Of a DNA stretch of 64,000 nucleotides, positions 56,627 through 64,000 are shown one piece after another. Location of the stretch: NCBI GenBank assembly GCA_004102645.1, contig CP034928.1, forward strand, positions 124,001-188,000. Reading direction: 5' to 3'. Positions within the stretch are counted from its first letter, which is position 1; each line of letters begins with the position of its first letter. A model generated the notes under the pieces. It had not been told where the DNA came from and did no database searches. It was given only the letters and a program-made list of their open reading frames with translations. The translations under genes were made by a program, and so were the position numbers. This stretch comes from Candidatus Bipolaricaulis sibiricus. Lineage in GTDB: Bacteria > Bipolaricaulota > Bipolaricaulia > Bipolaricaulales > Bipolaricaulaceae.

Positions 56627-58391
56627 GCTCCTCCCGCGGGTCCTCCGGGTGGACCTGACGCGAAAGCGGTCCTGGGTCGAGGAGCGACCGGATCTCTTCC
56701 GGGATCGGCTCGGCGGGACCGGGGCTGCGATCGAGCTCCTCCACGAGCTGTGCCCCGAGGGCGCGGACCCCCTGGGCCCGGAGAACCCGATCGTCTTCGC
56801 GGTGGGCGCGCTGTCGGCCCTCTACCCGCTCGCCTCGAAGACGGTCGCCCTGTTCAAGTCCCCCCACACCGGGAACCTCGGGGAGTCCCACTGCGGGGGA
56901 CGGACCGCGTTCGCCCTCCGCCTGGCGGGCTACGGGGCGCTGGCCATCGAGGGCCGGAGCGATGTCCCGGTCTACCTCTCGATCCACGACGGCGGGGTTC
57001 GGTTCCGCGACGCGCGCACCCTGTGGGGGATGGGGTCCTCGGTCACGGTGGGCCGGATCCTGCGCGACGTGGAGCCGGGCTCGGGCCACCGCACGATCCT
57101 CCGCATCGGCCGGGCCGGGGAGCGGGGGGTGACCTACGCCGCGGCGATCGCCGAGACGTACCGCCACTTCGGCCGCCTCGGGCTGGGGGCGGTGCTGGGG
57201 AGCAAGAACCTGAAGGCGATCGTCGTCTCGGGGCAGGGGGCGATCCCCGTCGCCGAGATGGGCCGCTACCAGAAGCTGTACCGCGAGCTCCACGAGCGGG
57301 CGGTGCGCTCCGATCTCATGAAGAAGTACCACGAGCTGGGCACGGCCCAGAACGTGGGACCGCTGAACGAGATGGGGGCGCTCCCCGTGCGGAACCTCCA
57401 GGCGACGCGGTACCCCGAGGAGCCGGCGTTCTCCGGGGAGAGGCTCGCCCAAGGGTACCTCGGCCGGCGGCTCGCCTGCGCGGGGTGCCCGGTGGCGTGC
57501 ATCCACCTCGCGGCGCTGCGCGAACCCCATCCCGAGGAACCCTACTTCTACAAGACGACGTTCGTGTCCTACGACCACGAGCCCCTGTACGCCCTGGGGG
57601 CGATGCTCGGGGTGGAGGAGGCCGCGGGCGTCCTGAAGCTGATCGACGCCGTGGGGCACGTGGGCCTCGACGCGATGACCGCCGGGGTGGTCCTCGCCTG
57701 GGCCACGGAGGCGTTCGACACGGGGCTGATCACGGAGCGCGAGACGGGGGGCGTCCGGCCGCGGTGGGGGGACGTCGCCGTCTACAGGGAGATGGTGCGC
57801 CGAATCGCGGACCGGGACTCGGAGTTCTACCGGGTCCTCGGGGAAGGGGTGCGGGCGGCGGCGGCGCGGTACGGGGGAGCGGAGTTCGCCCTCCACTTCG
57901 GGGGAAACGAGATGCCGGGGTACCACACCGGACCGGGTGCTCTCCTCACCTACCTCGCGGGGGCCCGCCACTCCCACCTCGACTCGGCCGGGTACGCCGT
58001 GGACCAGGACCTCCTCCGGCGGGGGGAGGAGCTCGCCCCGCCGGACCTCGCCCGGCGGCTCCTCGCCGAGGAGGCGCGGCGGCAGGTGTTGTCGTCCCTC
58101 GTGATCTGTTTCTTCGCCCGCGGGCTCTACGACTTCCCCACGATCGCGGCGTGCCTGGGAGCGCTCGGGGACGACTGGGACGAAGGGCGGCTCCGGAACC
58201 TGGGGGCGGAGGTCCTGCGGCGGAAGCACGCGTTCAAGGTCCGCGAGGGGTTCCGCCTCGCGACGCTCCCCATCCCCGAGCGGGCGATGACCACGCCCGC
58301 CCCGGGCGGGGCGGTGGACGAGGAGTACCTCCGCCAGGCGTTGGCGGAGATGGAGCGGTGGTTGGAGGGGAACGATGGGCTGGAAGGATAG
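56619..58391 (+). CDS. aor: aldehyde:ferredoxin oxidoreductase family tungsten enzyme
   Basis: This 590-residue protein starts with the AOR N-domain (VLRVDLTRKRSWVEERPDLF and LGGTGAAIELLHEL). It has tungstopterin-binding stretches KSPHTGNLGESHCGGRTAF and RIGRAGERGVTYAA, and LGLGAVLGSKNLKAIVVSG. The [4Fe-4S] site is CAGCPVACIHL near 284-294, with a late cysteine in LVICFFARG. It oxidises aldehydes to acids with ferredoxin, or reduces acids in reverse. Which AOR subfamily (AOR, FOR, GOR or WOR) applies is unclear. Confidence 0.9.
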   Translation: MDRLLPRVLRVDLTRKRSWVEERPDLFRDRLGGTGAAIELLHELCPEGADPLGPENPIVFAVGALSALYPLASKTVALFKSPHTGNLGESHCGGRTAFALRLAGYGALAIEGRSDVPVYLSIHDGGVRFRDARTLWGMGSSVTVGRILRDVEPGSGHRTILRIGRAGERGVTYAAAIAETYRHFGRLGLGAVLGSKNLKAIVVSGQGAIPVAEMGRYQKLYRELHERAVRSDLMKKYHELGTAQNVGPLNEMGALPVRNLQATRYPEEPAFSGERLAQGYLGRRLACAGCPVACIHLAALREPHPEEPYFYKTTFVSYDHEPLYALGAMLGVEEAAGVLKLIDAVGHVGLDAMTAGVVLAWATEAFDTGLITERETGGVRPRWGDVAVYREMVRRIADRDSEFYRVLGEGVRAAAARYGGAEFALHFGGNEMPGYHTGPGALLTYLAGARHSHLDSAGYAVDQDLLRRGEELAPPDLARRLLAEEARRQVLSSLVICFFARGLYDFPTIAACLGALGDDWDEGRLRNLGAEVLRRKHAFKVREGFRLATLPIPERAMTTPAPGGAVDEEYLRQALAEMERWLEGNDGLEG

Positions 58392-58803
58392 GCTCAGACG
58401 GGAGTTCTTCGAGGCCGACCGGGAGTTCGTGGACACAATCCTTCCCGTGGGGTCAGTGGACCGGGCCGCGTTCGGCCTGCTTGCCGACGCCACGCGGTAC
58501 GTGCTCGTGGAGGAGGCCGGCGAGGTCCACCTCCGGGCGGAGATCGCGGCCCAACGGGAGGTGTTGGCGTCGCTGGCGCGGGCCGGGGCAGCGGTGAAGG
58601 CCCCCGATGCCCAGGAGGCGGTGGCCCGGTTCGCCGCCCTGTGGGAAGCCAAGGCCCGCCACCGCGGGACGTGGGATGCGGCGGTGGCCCACGCCCGCCA
58701 GGGCGGAGAGGTCGAGCAGCGGCCCCGCGACGTGCCCGCCGCGCCCGGTGGATCGTTCTGGTCCAGGCTGTGGCGTCGCCGACCGCCGCGGGAGGGGGGG
58801 TGA
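58375..58803 (+). CDS. small helical protein of unknown function behind AOR
   Basis: This 142-residue protein overlaps the AOR gene by 17 bp. It is mostly charged alpha-helix (LRRGFFEADREFV-like start, AEIAAQREVLASLARAGAAV, ARFAALWEAKARHRG) with a basic tryptophan-containing end, SFWSRLWRRRPPREGG. No membrane segment, cysteine cluster or known domain is seen. Because it is coupled to aor it may be a maturation or anchoring factor; this is a guess from position only. Confidence 0.6.
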   Translation: MGWKDRLRREFFEADREFVDTILPVGSVDRAAFGLLADATRYVLVEEAGEVHLRAEIAAQREVLASLARAGAAVKAPDAQEAVARFAALWEAKARHRGTWDAAVAHARQGGEVEQRPRDVPAAPGGSFWSRLWRRRPPREGG

Positions 58804-58805
58804 GG

Positions 58806-58835
58806 TTGCCTTCGTTGCCGAGGGTTCCGTATGAT
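58806..58835 (+). promoter_or_regulatory. candidate promoter of the bacterioferritin gene
   Basis: TTGCCT (58806-58811), an 18-bp spacer, TATGAT (58830-58835), then a short leader with AAGGAGGGTGAC before the ATG at 58856. No iron-box-like palindrome was recognised. Confidence 0.45.
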
Positions 58836-58855
58836 CGTGAACGAAGGAGGGTGAC

Positions 58856-59323
58856 ATGAAAGGGAACGAGAAGATCATCGCTGCGCTCAACGAACGGCTG
58901 GCCGAGGAACTGGGGGCCACCGTCCAGTACATGCTCCACGCCGAAATGTGTGCCGACTGGGGCTACGGCAAGCTCCACGAGGTACTCGAGAAGCGCGGGA
59001 TCACCGAGATGAGGCACTGGGAGAAGCTTGTGGAGAGGATCCTGTTCCTCGAGGGGAAACCCGTCGTGACGAAGCTCGGCCCGGTCAAGATCGGGGAGGA
59101 CATCGTCAAGATCCATCGCTCGGACCTCCAGGCGGAGCACGACGCGGTGAAGGCGTACAACGAGACGATCCAGCTGGCCGCGAAGCTGGGGGACAACGCA
59201 ACGAAGGTCCTCCTCGAGGGGATTCTCAAGGACGAGGAGGATCACGTGGACTGGATCGAGACGCAGCTCGGCCTCATCGAGCAGCTGGGTCTGGAGAACT
59301 ACCTCACGGAGCAGGCGGGGTAG
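58856..59323 (+). CDS. bfr: bacterioferritin
   Basis: The 155 residues match the usual subunit length. All ferroxidase ligands are in place: E18 (LAEELG), E51 and H54 (EMRH), E94 (LQAEHD), E127 and H130 (DEEDH). The haem-ligand methionine M52 of true bacterioferritins is also present. It forms a hollow cytosolic shell storing iron and using up peroxide or O2. It has its own promoter and neighbours peroxiredoxin and flavodiiron genes, forming an oxygen-defence group. Confidence 0.95.
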   Translation: MKGNEKIIAALNERLAEELGATVQYMLHAEMCADWGYGKLHEVLEKRGITEMRHWEKLVERILFLEGKPVVTKLGPVKIGEDIVKIHRSDLQAEHDAVKAYNETIQLAAKLGDNATKVLLEGILKDEEDHVDWIETQLGLIEQLGLENYLTEQAG

Positions 59324-59341
59324 GGGGCCGGCCGACCCACG

Positions 59342-59363
59342 AAAAAACCGGGCTACCGCCCGG
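59342..59363 (-). terminator. hairpin-plus-U-tract terminator facing the minus strand
   Basis: CCGGGC (59348-59353), TACC, GCCCGG (59358-59363), with six A on the plus strand just before it (59342-59347). Read on the minus strand, it is a stem followed by TTTTTT. No minus-strand gene precedes it. A minus-strand TTGACA at 59400-59395 with TACTTA 17 bp on would give only a very short RNA. It may block antisense transcription into bfr. Confidence 0.5.
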
Positions 59364-59467
59364 CAATGAGGTAAGTACGACAATCCTCCCCCGTTGTCAA
59401 GGGGGGGGCGGAGGGTTCGGGCTGAAGACGCCACAGTGGCCTGTGGAAGGAGATCAAGGAGGCGAGG

Positions 59468-59941
59468 ATGGTCAAGGTGGGAGATCGGGCGCCGGCGTTC
59501 TCGTTGGTGGACACCGAGCGTCGGCCGGTCAAGCTCGATGACTTCGCGGGCAAATCGGTGGTGCTCGCGTTCTACCCCGGGGCGTTCACCAAGGTCTGCC
59601 AGAAGGAACTCTGCGCGTTTCGGGACATGCTCGCCAACCTCGAGGCGCTGAATGCGCAGGTTCTCGGGATCAGCGTGGACAGCCCGTGGGCGAACGGCGC
59701 GTTCGCTGCCGCCAATCGGATTCCGTTCCCCCTTCTCTCCGACTACACCCGGGCCGTGTCCCGCCAGTACGGGGGGGTGCACGAGGACTTCGCGGGGCTT
59801 CCGGGGTTCTCCGTCTCGAAGCGGGCGGTGTTCGTGGTGGATGGAGGGGGGGTCGTCCGTTACGCGTGGGTCAGCGACGACCCGGGGGTCGAGCCCCCCT
59901 ACGCGGAGATCGAGGCCGCTCTGAGCGCGACTCAACGATGA
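59468..59941 (+). CDS. peroxiredoxin (AhpC/TSA family)
   Basis: This 157-residue thioredoxin-fold peroxidase has the peroxidatic site FYPGAFTKVCQKELCAF, giving T41 and C44 of the TxxC motif. A second cysteine, C49, is placed as the resolving residue in atypical 2-Cys or Bcp-type enzymes. The conserved arginine region appears as GGVVRYAWVSDDPG. It reduces hydrogen peroxide or organic peroxides in the cytosol. The stop overlaps the start of the next oxidoreductase gene (ATGA), which links peroxide defence to a ferredoxin-dependent enzyme. Confidence 0.93.
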   Translation: MVKVGDRAPAFSLVDTERRPVKLDDFAGKSVVLAFYPGAFTKVCQKELCAFRDMLANLEALNAQVLGISVDSPWANGAFAAANRIPFPLLSDYTRAVSRQYGGVHEDFAGLPGFSVSKRAVFVVDGGGVVRYAWVSDDPGVEPPYAEIEAALSATQR

Positions 59942-61608
59942 GCACCGTGGTGAGGATCGCCGGGTCGGCCGGTCAGGGCGTGCAGACCCTGGGTGACATC
60001 CTCGCCCGCAGCGTCTTCCGCAGTGGGCTCTACCTGCACGGGGAGATGAGCTATCACTCCCGGATCCGGGGAGGTGAGAACACGTTCACCCTCCGGATCG
60101 GGGAGTCGCCGGTGCTGGCGACGGAGGCCCAAGCGGATCTCCTCGTGGCCCTCAACGAGGAGATGCTCGTCGTTCACCGGCCTGCGGTGCGCGAGGGCGG
60201 CGTGGTCTTCACGGACGAGGAGGTGGGGGAACCGGGCCACGGTGCGGTGCGCCTGCCGGCGGGGCGTCTCGCCCGGGATGAGCTCAAGCTCCCCATCGCG
60301 GCGGGGGTGATCCTCCTCGGGGCGGCAGCGAGGTTCCTGGGCCTCACGCCGGAGGTGGTGCGGGCGGAGATCCGTGCTGCGTTCGGCGAGAAGGCTGAGC
60401 CGAACGTGCGGGCAGTGGATCTGGGGTACGCGCACGGTCCTGCAGGCACGCCGAGGTTGCCCGCGCCCCGGTTCGCGCCGGGGGACCGGATGCTGCTCAC
60501 GGGCGGGCAGGCGGTGGGCGCCGGCGCAATCGCCGCGGGTTGCCGGTTCGTGGCCTCGTACCCGATGACCCCGGGCACGGCGGTGTTCGAGTTCATCGCC
60601 CAGCACGCGGCACAACACGGGATCGTGGTCGAGCAGGCCGAGGACGAGATCGCGGCGATCAACATGGCCCTCGGCGCTTCCTACGCCGGGGCGCGGGCCC
60701 TCGTCACGACCTCCGGGGGCGGGTTCGCGCTGATGGTCGAGGGTCTGTCGCTGGCGCGGATGATCGAGACCCCCGTCGTGATCCACCTCGGCCAGCGGCC
60801 CGGTCCGGCGACCGGGCTTCCCACCCGGACGGGGCAGGAGAACCTCCTGTTCGCCCTCCACGCCGGGCACGGGGAGTTCCCGCGGTACATCGTTGCCCCC
60901 ACCGACCCCGCCGATGCGTTCTACCTCACGATGAAGGCGTTCGAGGTCGCGGAGAAGTACCAGGTTCCGGCGTTCGTCCTCACGGATCAGTTCCTGGTGG
61001 ACTCCTACGCGGTGGTTTCCGCCTTGAGCCCGACGCGGGTGCCGGTAGAGGAGCACCTCGTTCCGGTCGAGGAGCTCGATCGGCTGGGCCGCTACGAGCG
61101 GTTCGCCGTCACCCGATCCGGGATCTCCCCCCGCGCCCTCCCCGGCGTGTCGGAGAAGCTGGTCCTCGTGGATTCCGACGAGCACGACCCGTACGGACGG
61201 ATCACCGAGGACCTTGGGGTCCGGAGGGCGATGGTCGAGAAGCGGCTGCGAAAGGCGGATGGGATGCGGGAGGAGATCTCCCCACCCGAGATCTACCCTG
61301 CGGGATCGCTGCGCGGGAAGCGCGTGCTCCTCGGGTGGGGCTCGACGTACGGCGCGATCCGGGAGGCGACGGAACGGCTGGGGGAGGGGTACGCCCACGT
61401 CCACCTCCGCGAGCTGTGGCCCTTGCGGACGGAGGAGCTCCGGCGGGTGTGGGGCGAGGCCGAGGAGGTCATCCTCGTGGAGGAGACGGCCACCGGACAG
61501 CTGGGGAGGCTCGTCGGCGGCGAGACGGGGCTCCGACCGCACCGGTTCGTCCCGCGCTACGACGGCCGGCCGTTCACCGCCGAGGACATCCTGGGGGCCC
61601 TTCGATGA
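59938..61608 (+). CDS. 2-oxoacid:ferredoxin oxidoreductase, gamma-alpha fusion subunit
   Basis: In this 556-residue fusion, residues 1 to about 185 are a gamma domain (VVRIAGSAGQGVQTLGDILA, then SYHSRIRGGENTF). From about 190 a KorA-type alpha domain follows (TGGQAVGAGAIAAGCRFVAS and YPMTPGTAVFEF, VEQAEDEIAAINMALGASYA, VTTSGGGFALMVEG, RPGPATGLPTRTGQENL). The fused form differs from the split KorABCD in the long operon and probably acts on another 2-oxoacid. The beta subunit gene is 181 bp downstream. No ferredoxin subunit gene is nearby. Confidence 0.9.
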   Translation: MSTVVRIAGSAGQGVQTLGDILARSVFRSGLYLHGEMSYHSRIRGGENTFTLRIGESPVLATEAQADLLVALNEEMLVVHRPAVREGGVVFTDEEVGEPGHGAVRLPAGRLARDELKLPIAAGVILLGAAARFLGLTPEVVRAEIRAAFGEKAEPNVRAVDLGYAHGPAGTPRLPAPRFAPGDRMLLTGGQAVGAGAIAAGCRFVASYPMTPGTAVFEFIAQHAAQHGIVVEQAEDEIAAINMALGASYAGARALVTTSGGGFALMVEGLSLARMIETPVVIHLGQRPGPATGLPTRTGQENLLFALHAGHGEFPRYIVAPTDPADAFYLTMKAFEVAEKYQVPAFVLTDQFLVDSYAVVSALSPTRVPVEEHLVPVEELDRLGRYERFAVTRSGISPRALPGVSEKLVLVDSDEHDPYGRITEDLGVRRAMVEKRLRKADGMREEISPPEIYPAGSLRGKRVLLGWGSTYGAIREATERLGEGYAHVHLRELWPLRTEELRRVWGEAEEVILVEETATGQLGRLVGGETGLRPHRFVPRYDGRPFTAEDILGALR

Positions 61609-61789
61609 AACCACGTGGCATCGCTCGCCGAGCTCGCGGAGGGACCCTGAGCCTCACCGCGCGGGGCACGAGGGATGCACGAACAGCGCGAAGAAATGCG
61701 CAACCCCAGAGCTCGGGCGCGTCCCTGTTCTGTGGTGCCCGTCGTGGCGGGCTCTGTGACGGGACTGCCCGTGGGCGGGAGGCGAAAGC

Positions 61790-62656
61790 GTGGCGGAGCT
61801 GAACGGGGAGAAGTACCTGGCCGACGTCGAGATCGCGTGGTGCCCGGGGTGTGGGAACTTCGCGATTCGGAAGTCCCTCGCCCGCGCGCTCGCTCAGGTC
61901 GACCTTCCGCCCCACAAGGTGGTCCTCGTGACGGGGATCGGCCAGGCGGCGAAGATCGCCCACTACGTCAACCTGAACGGGTTCAACGGCCTCCACGGCC
62001 GGACGATCGCCGCCGCGGCGGGGGTCAAGCTCGCGCGGCCGGACCTCACCGTGATCGCCGAGTCGGGGGACGGGGACCTGTACGGGGAGGGGGGGAACCA
62101 CCTCGTCCACAACATCCGCCGCAACGTGGACCTGACCGTGATCGCCCACGACAACCGCGTGTACGGGCTCACCAAGGGCCAGGCGTCCCCGACCGCGCCC
62201 CGCGGCTACCGGACCCGGGCCCAGCCAGCGGGCAGCCCCTCCGCCCCGCTGAACCCCCTCGCCCTGGCGGTGGCCGTCGGCGCGCCGTTCGTGGCCCAGG
62301 CGTTCTCCGGGGAGATCGAGCGGACAGCGGACCTCATCGCCCAGGGGATTCGGCACAAGGGGTTCGCGCTCGTGAACGTCCTTCACCCTTGTCCAAGCTG
62401 GAACCGGGTCCAGACGTTCGCGTGGTACCGGGAGCGTCTCGTCCACCTCGAGGAGCGGGGGCACGACCCGACCGACCGCGCGGCGGCGTTCGCCGTGGCA
62501 ATCGGCAGCGGGGAGGAGATCCCGATCGGTGTCGTCTACCGGACGGAGCGGCCGACGTTCGCCGACGGGCACCCCGTCCTGGCTGGTGACCCGGTGGGCC
62601 TGCGCCCCCTTCCGTCCCCGGAAGACGTGCGACCCATCCTGGAAGGATTCCTGTAG
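61790..62656 (+). CDS. 2-oxoacid:ferredoxin oxidoreductase, beta subunit
   Basis: This 288-residue TPP subunit has EIAWCPGCGNFAIRKSLARA with the CxxCG cysteines, GIGQAAKIAHYVNLNGFNGLHGR and the TPP/Mg motif ESGDGDLYGEGGNHLVHNIR ending HDNRVYGLTKGQASPT. GTG 61790 follows GGGAGGCGAAAGC. It pairs with the gamma-alpha fusion upstream. The 181-bp gap between them is unusually long for subunits of one enzyme and contains no recognised gene or clear hairpin. Confidence 0.9.
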   Translation: MAELNGEKYLADVEIAWCPGCGNFAIRKSLARALAQVDLPPHKVVLVTGIGQAAKIAHYVNLNGFNGLHGRTIAAAAGVKLARPDLTVIAESGDGDLYGEGGNHLVHNIRRNVDLTVIAHDNRVYGLTKGQASPTAPRGYRTRAQPAGSPSAPLNPLALAVAVGAPFVAQAFSGEIERTADLIAQGIRHKGFALVNVLHPCPSWNRVQTFAWYRERLVHLEERGHDPTDRAAAFAVAIGSGEEIPIGVVYRTERPTFADGHPVLAGDPVGLRPLPSPEDVRPILEGFL

Positions 62657-62863
62657 GGCTCGGGCGGTACCCCACGGGGGGCGGTGCGGAGGCCCGCCAG
62701 GGCGGACGCCCAACGGCCGGGTCGGACACCGCCGAGGGCGCCGAGGGAGCGAACGACAGCCGGTCCCGGTTGAACCCGATGTTGCGGGTGGCGACAGCCC
62801 TCGCGGGGGTTCCGCGGGCTTGGTGGCTCTGCCTTCGCTCGTCTCCGGGGTTCTACGCTGGCG

Positions 62864-63952
62864 CTAGAGGGCGATCTCGTGGTACGCGCCCGCGCACGGT
62901 GGACCAGCGGCGTACTGCAGACGTCGCGCTCGGAGGTCCATCACCACGGAGAGCACGGTTCGGTAGTTGAGCGCGGGTGGGAAGAGCGGGCTCTCGTGAC
63001 GGCACACGGAGTCGGGGCGGCCGACGTGGTCCCGAAGCGCGTCCTGAACGGATTCTACCGACACTTGCCCCGCGCCTGCCGCTTGGGTGAGCCGGTCCGC
63101 CAGCCGGCGTTGACGGAGGTGGGTGGATCGGCGGTCCTCGGCCAGAGGTTCTCGTACCCCGAGCTGCTCGGCGCGAAGGAAATGGTTTGCGTGGACGAGG
63201 ATCCCGTTGTCGGGCTCGATCTGTGCGGTCCCGGTCGGAGCCCGTTCGAAGGCGCTCGCTCGGCCTCGCGTGGCATCGCCGACGAGGAAGCTCGCTGAGC
63301 ACGGGCTCCTTCCTGCCTCAACCACGGCCGCCGCGGCGTCGAGGTCCGAGGAGAGAAGGACGCGCCACGCGCGGACGTGGAAGGGGATTCCTTCGCCATC
63401 CCACCTATCGAGGTGAGACAGGAGGCCGGTCACCGCGAGGCCGATCCCGGCCGAGTTGAAGCCGATCTTCCCCCCGACGATTCCCGCCTCGGTGAAGGCG
63501 AGCACGGTGAGGTCTCCCCAGCGAACCCTCAGCCACACGCCCTCCACCTCGGGGAACCAATCCCAGTTCTCGCCCACGAGGAGGCCGCCTCCGGCGCACG
63601 CGGGGAGGATGGCGAACGCGGTGCAGGCCGTGGCCAGACCGGTGGAGGAGAACTCGCTGTAGAAGAGCTCGTAGCGGGCATTGAGCGCAGCGATGTCGAG
63701 GACGGACAGCCCGGAACCGGCAGCAACGCCCCTCAGTGCGGCTGCGTAGGGCGGGTCCAGTTCAGAGACGCGCTCCAGCCACATCGCAGCACGTCGATGA
63801 ACCTCGGCCTGTTCCAGCCCCACCTCGTCACGGTACCGGCGGGTGTAGAGGGAGAGGTTGTTCTTGATCCGATCGCTCGCCTCTCGTCCGTGGCCGAGGC
63901 CGATGGCACGGGGGCCGCCTGCCAACTCCAGGATGGGGAGTGGCGCGCTCAC
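62864..63952 (-). CDS. C45-family (acyl-CoA:6-APA acyltransferase-like) Ntn hydrolase
   Basis: This 362-residue protein begins PILELAGGPRAIGLGHGREA. The expected nucleophile of autoprocessing Ntn hydrolases is C110 in GLATACTAFAI, followed by LLVGENWDWFPEVEG and AGIVGGKIGFNSAGIGLAVT, both typical of the family. Self-cleavage before C110 would create the active site. Family members hydrolyse or exchange acyl groups on amines and peptides, and the natural substrate is unknown. It is the only minus-strand gene at this end and faces the oxidoreductase genes. Confidence 0.85.
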   Translation of the reverse strand: MSAPLPILELAGGPRAIGLGHGREASDRIKNNLSLYTRRYRDEVGLEQAEVHRRAAMWLERVSELDPPYAAALRGVAAGSGLSVLDIAALNARYELFYSEFSSTGLATACTAFAILPACAGGGLLVGENWDWFPEVEGVWLRVRWGDLTVLAFTEAGIVGGKIGFNSAGIGLAVTGLLSHLDRWDGEGIPFHVRAWRVLLSSDLDAAAAVVEAGRSPCSASFLVGDATRGRASAFERAPTGTAQIEPDNGILVHANHFLRAEQLGVREPLAEDRRSTHLRQRRLADRLTQAAGAGQVSVESVQDALRDHVGRPDSVCRHESPLFPPALNYRTVLSVVMDLRARRLQYAAGPPCAGAYHEIAL

Positions 63953-64000
63953 GATCGCCGAGCCTCGTGCTGTCTCCGCACCGCTTCCTACCTCGGCAGC

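Noticed and set aside
54972-58652. A 1226-codon open frame on the minus strand
   Set aside because: It lies fully opposite treT, the flavodiiron, polyferredoxin and AOR genes, which have clear motifs. Its product is proline/arginine-rich with no domain. Long antisense frames are expected in GC-rich DNA.
61609-61789. The 181-bp gap between the two oxidoreductase subunit genes as a riboswitch or structured RNA
   Set aside because: No conserved riboswitch core, strong stem or terminator-like element could be identified by eye.

Overview
The window is GC-rich bacterial DNA: AGGAGG-type ribosome sites, ATGA/GTGA stop-start overlaps, sigma-70 promoters and a sigma-70 factor gene. It encodes strictly anaerobic, H2- and ferredoxin-based metabolism together with sugar uptake. 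There is no 16S rRNA gene here, so the lineage is inference. The gene set (HdrA/Mvh, two ferredoxin-dependent 2-oxoacid oxidoreductases, tungsten AOR, flavodiiron protein, TreT-type trehalose synthase, inositol-phosphate synthase) would fit Candidatus Bipolaricaulota (Acetothermia) or another deep-branching thermophilic/anaerobic phylum. That placement is tentative.

Layout. (1) 0-2 kb: edge of an IS481-like element, a flavodoxin/ferredoxin fusion and a PLAT-like protein. (2) 2.2-6.6 kb, minus strand: a compact cassette of ATP-grasp kinase-like, 2-phosphoglycerate-kinase-like, two MscS channels and inositol-3-phosphate synthase. The two MscS genes share an almost identical first half. An IS with long inverted repeats (6.70-7.95 kb) sits just upstream. 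(3) 8.15-24.1 kb, minus strand: about 18 genes that read as one redox/TCA operon: KorC, HdrA, MvhD, MvhG, MvhA, maturation protease, HdrC, HdrB, fumarate-reductase iron-sulfur and flavoprotein subunits, KorD, KorA, KorB, fumarase alpha and beta, and malic enzyme. Taken together they suggest an H2-driven electron-bifurcating fumarate reductase feeding ferredoxin to 2-oxoglutarate synthase. The operon is interrupted by phased 7-bp and 9-bp degenerate repeat arrays, often in inverted pairs; two pairs enclose S23/four-helix-bundle genes. (4) 24.4-25.7 kb: an AAA_14/DUF4143 ATPase gene with a palindromic promoter. (5) 26.0-47.0 kb, minus strand: a defence island. It holds a coupled DUF91-McrB-McrC-ADP-ribosylglycohydrolase unit, a DUF3800 cassette, a 2TM protein, and a helicase/methylase/ATPase (Hma-like) locus carrying an inserted ABC-ATPase/TOPRIM-like pair. 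Several genes here are chimeric, duplicated or frameshifted. A predicted small RNA with its own promoter and terminator lies at 31.65-31.75 kb. (6) 47.5-58.8 kb, plus strand: sigma factor, ROK regulator with a promoter/operator, sugar ABC binding protein and two permeases (no ATPase gene), six-hairpin glycosidase, TreT, flavodiiron protein, polyferredoxin, AOR and a small helical protein. (7) 58.8-64 kb: bacterioferritin, peroxiredoxin, a second 2-oxoacid:ferredoxin oxidoreductase (gamma-alpha fusion plus beta) and a C45-type acyltransferase on the minus strand.

No tRNA, rRNA or CRISPR array was recognised. Start codons were chosen from ribosome sites, overlaps and family homology, and several differ from the longest reading frame.
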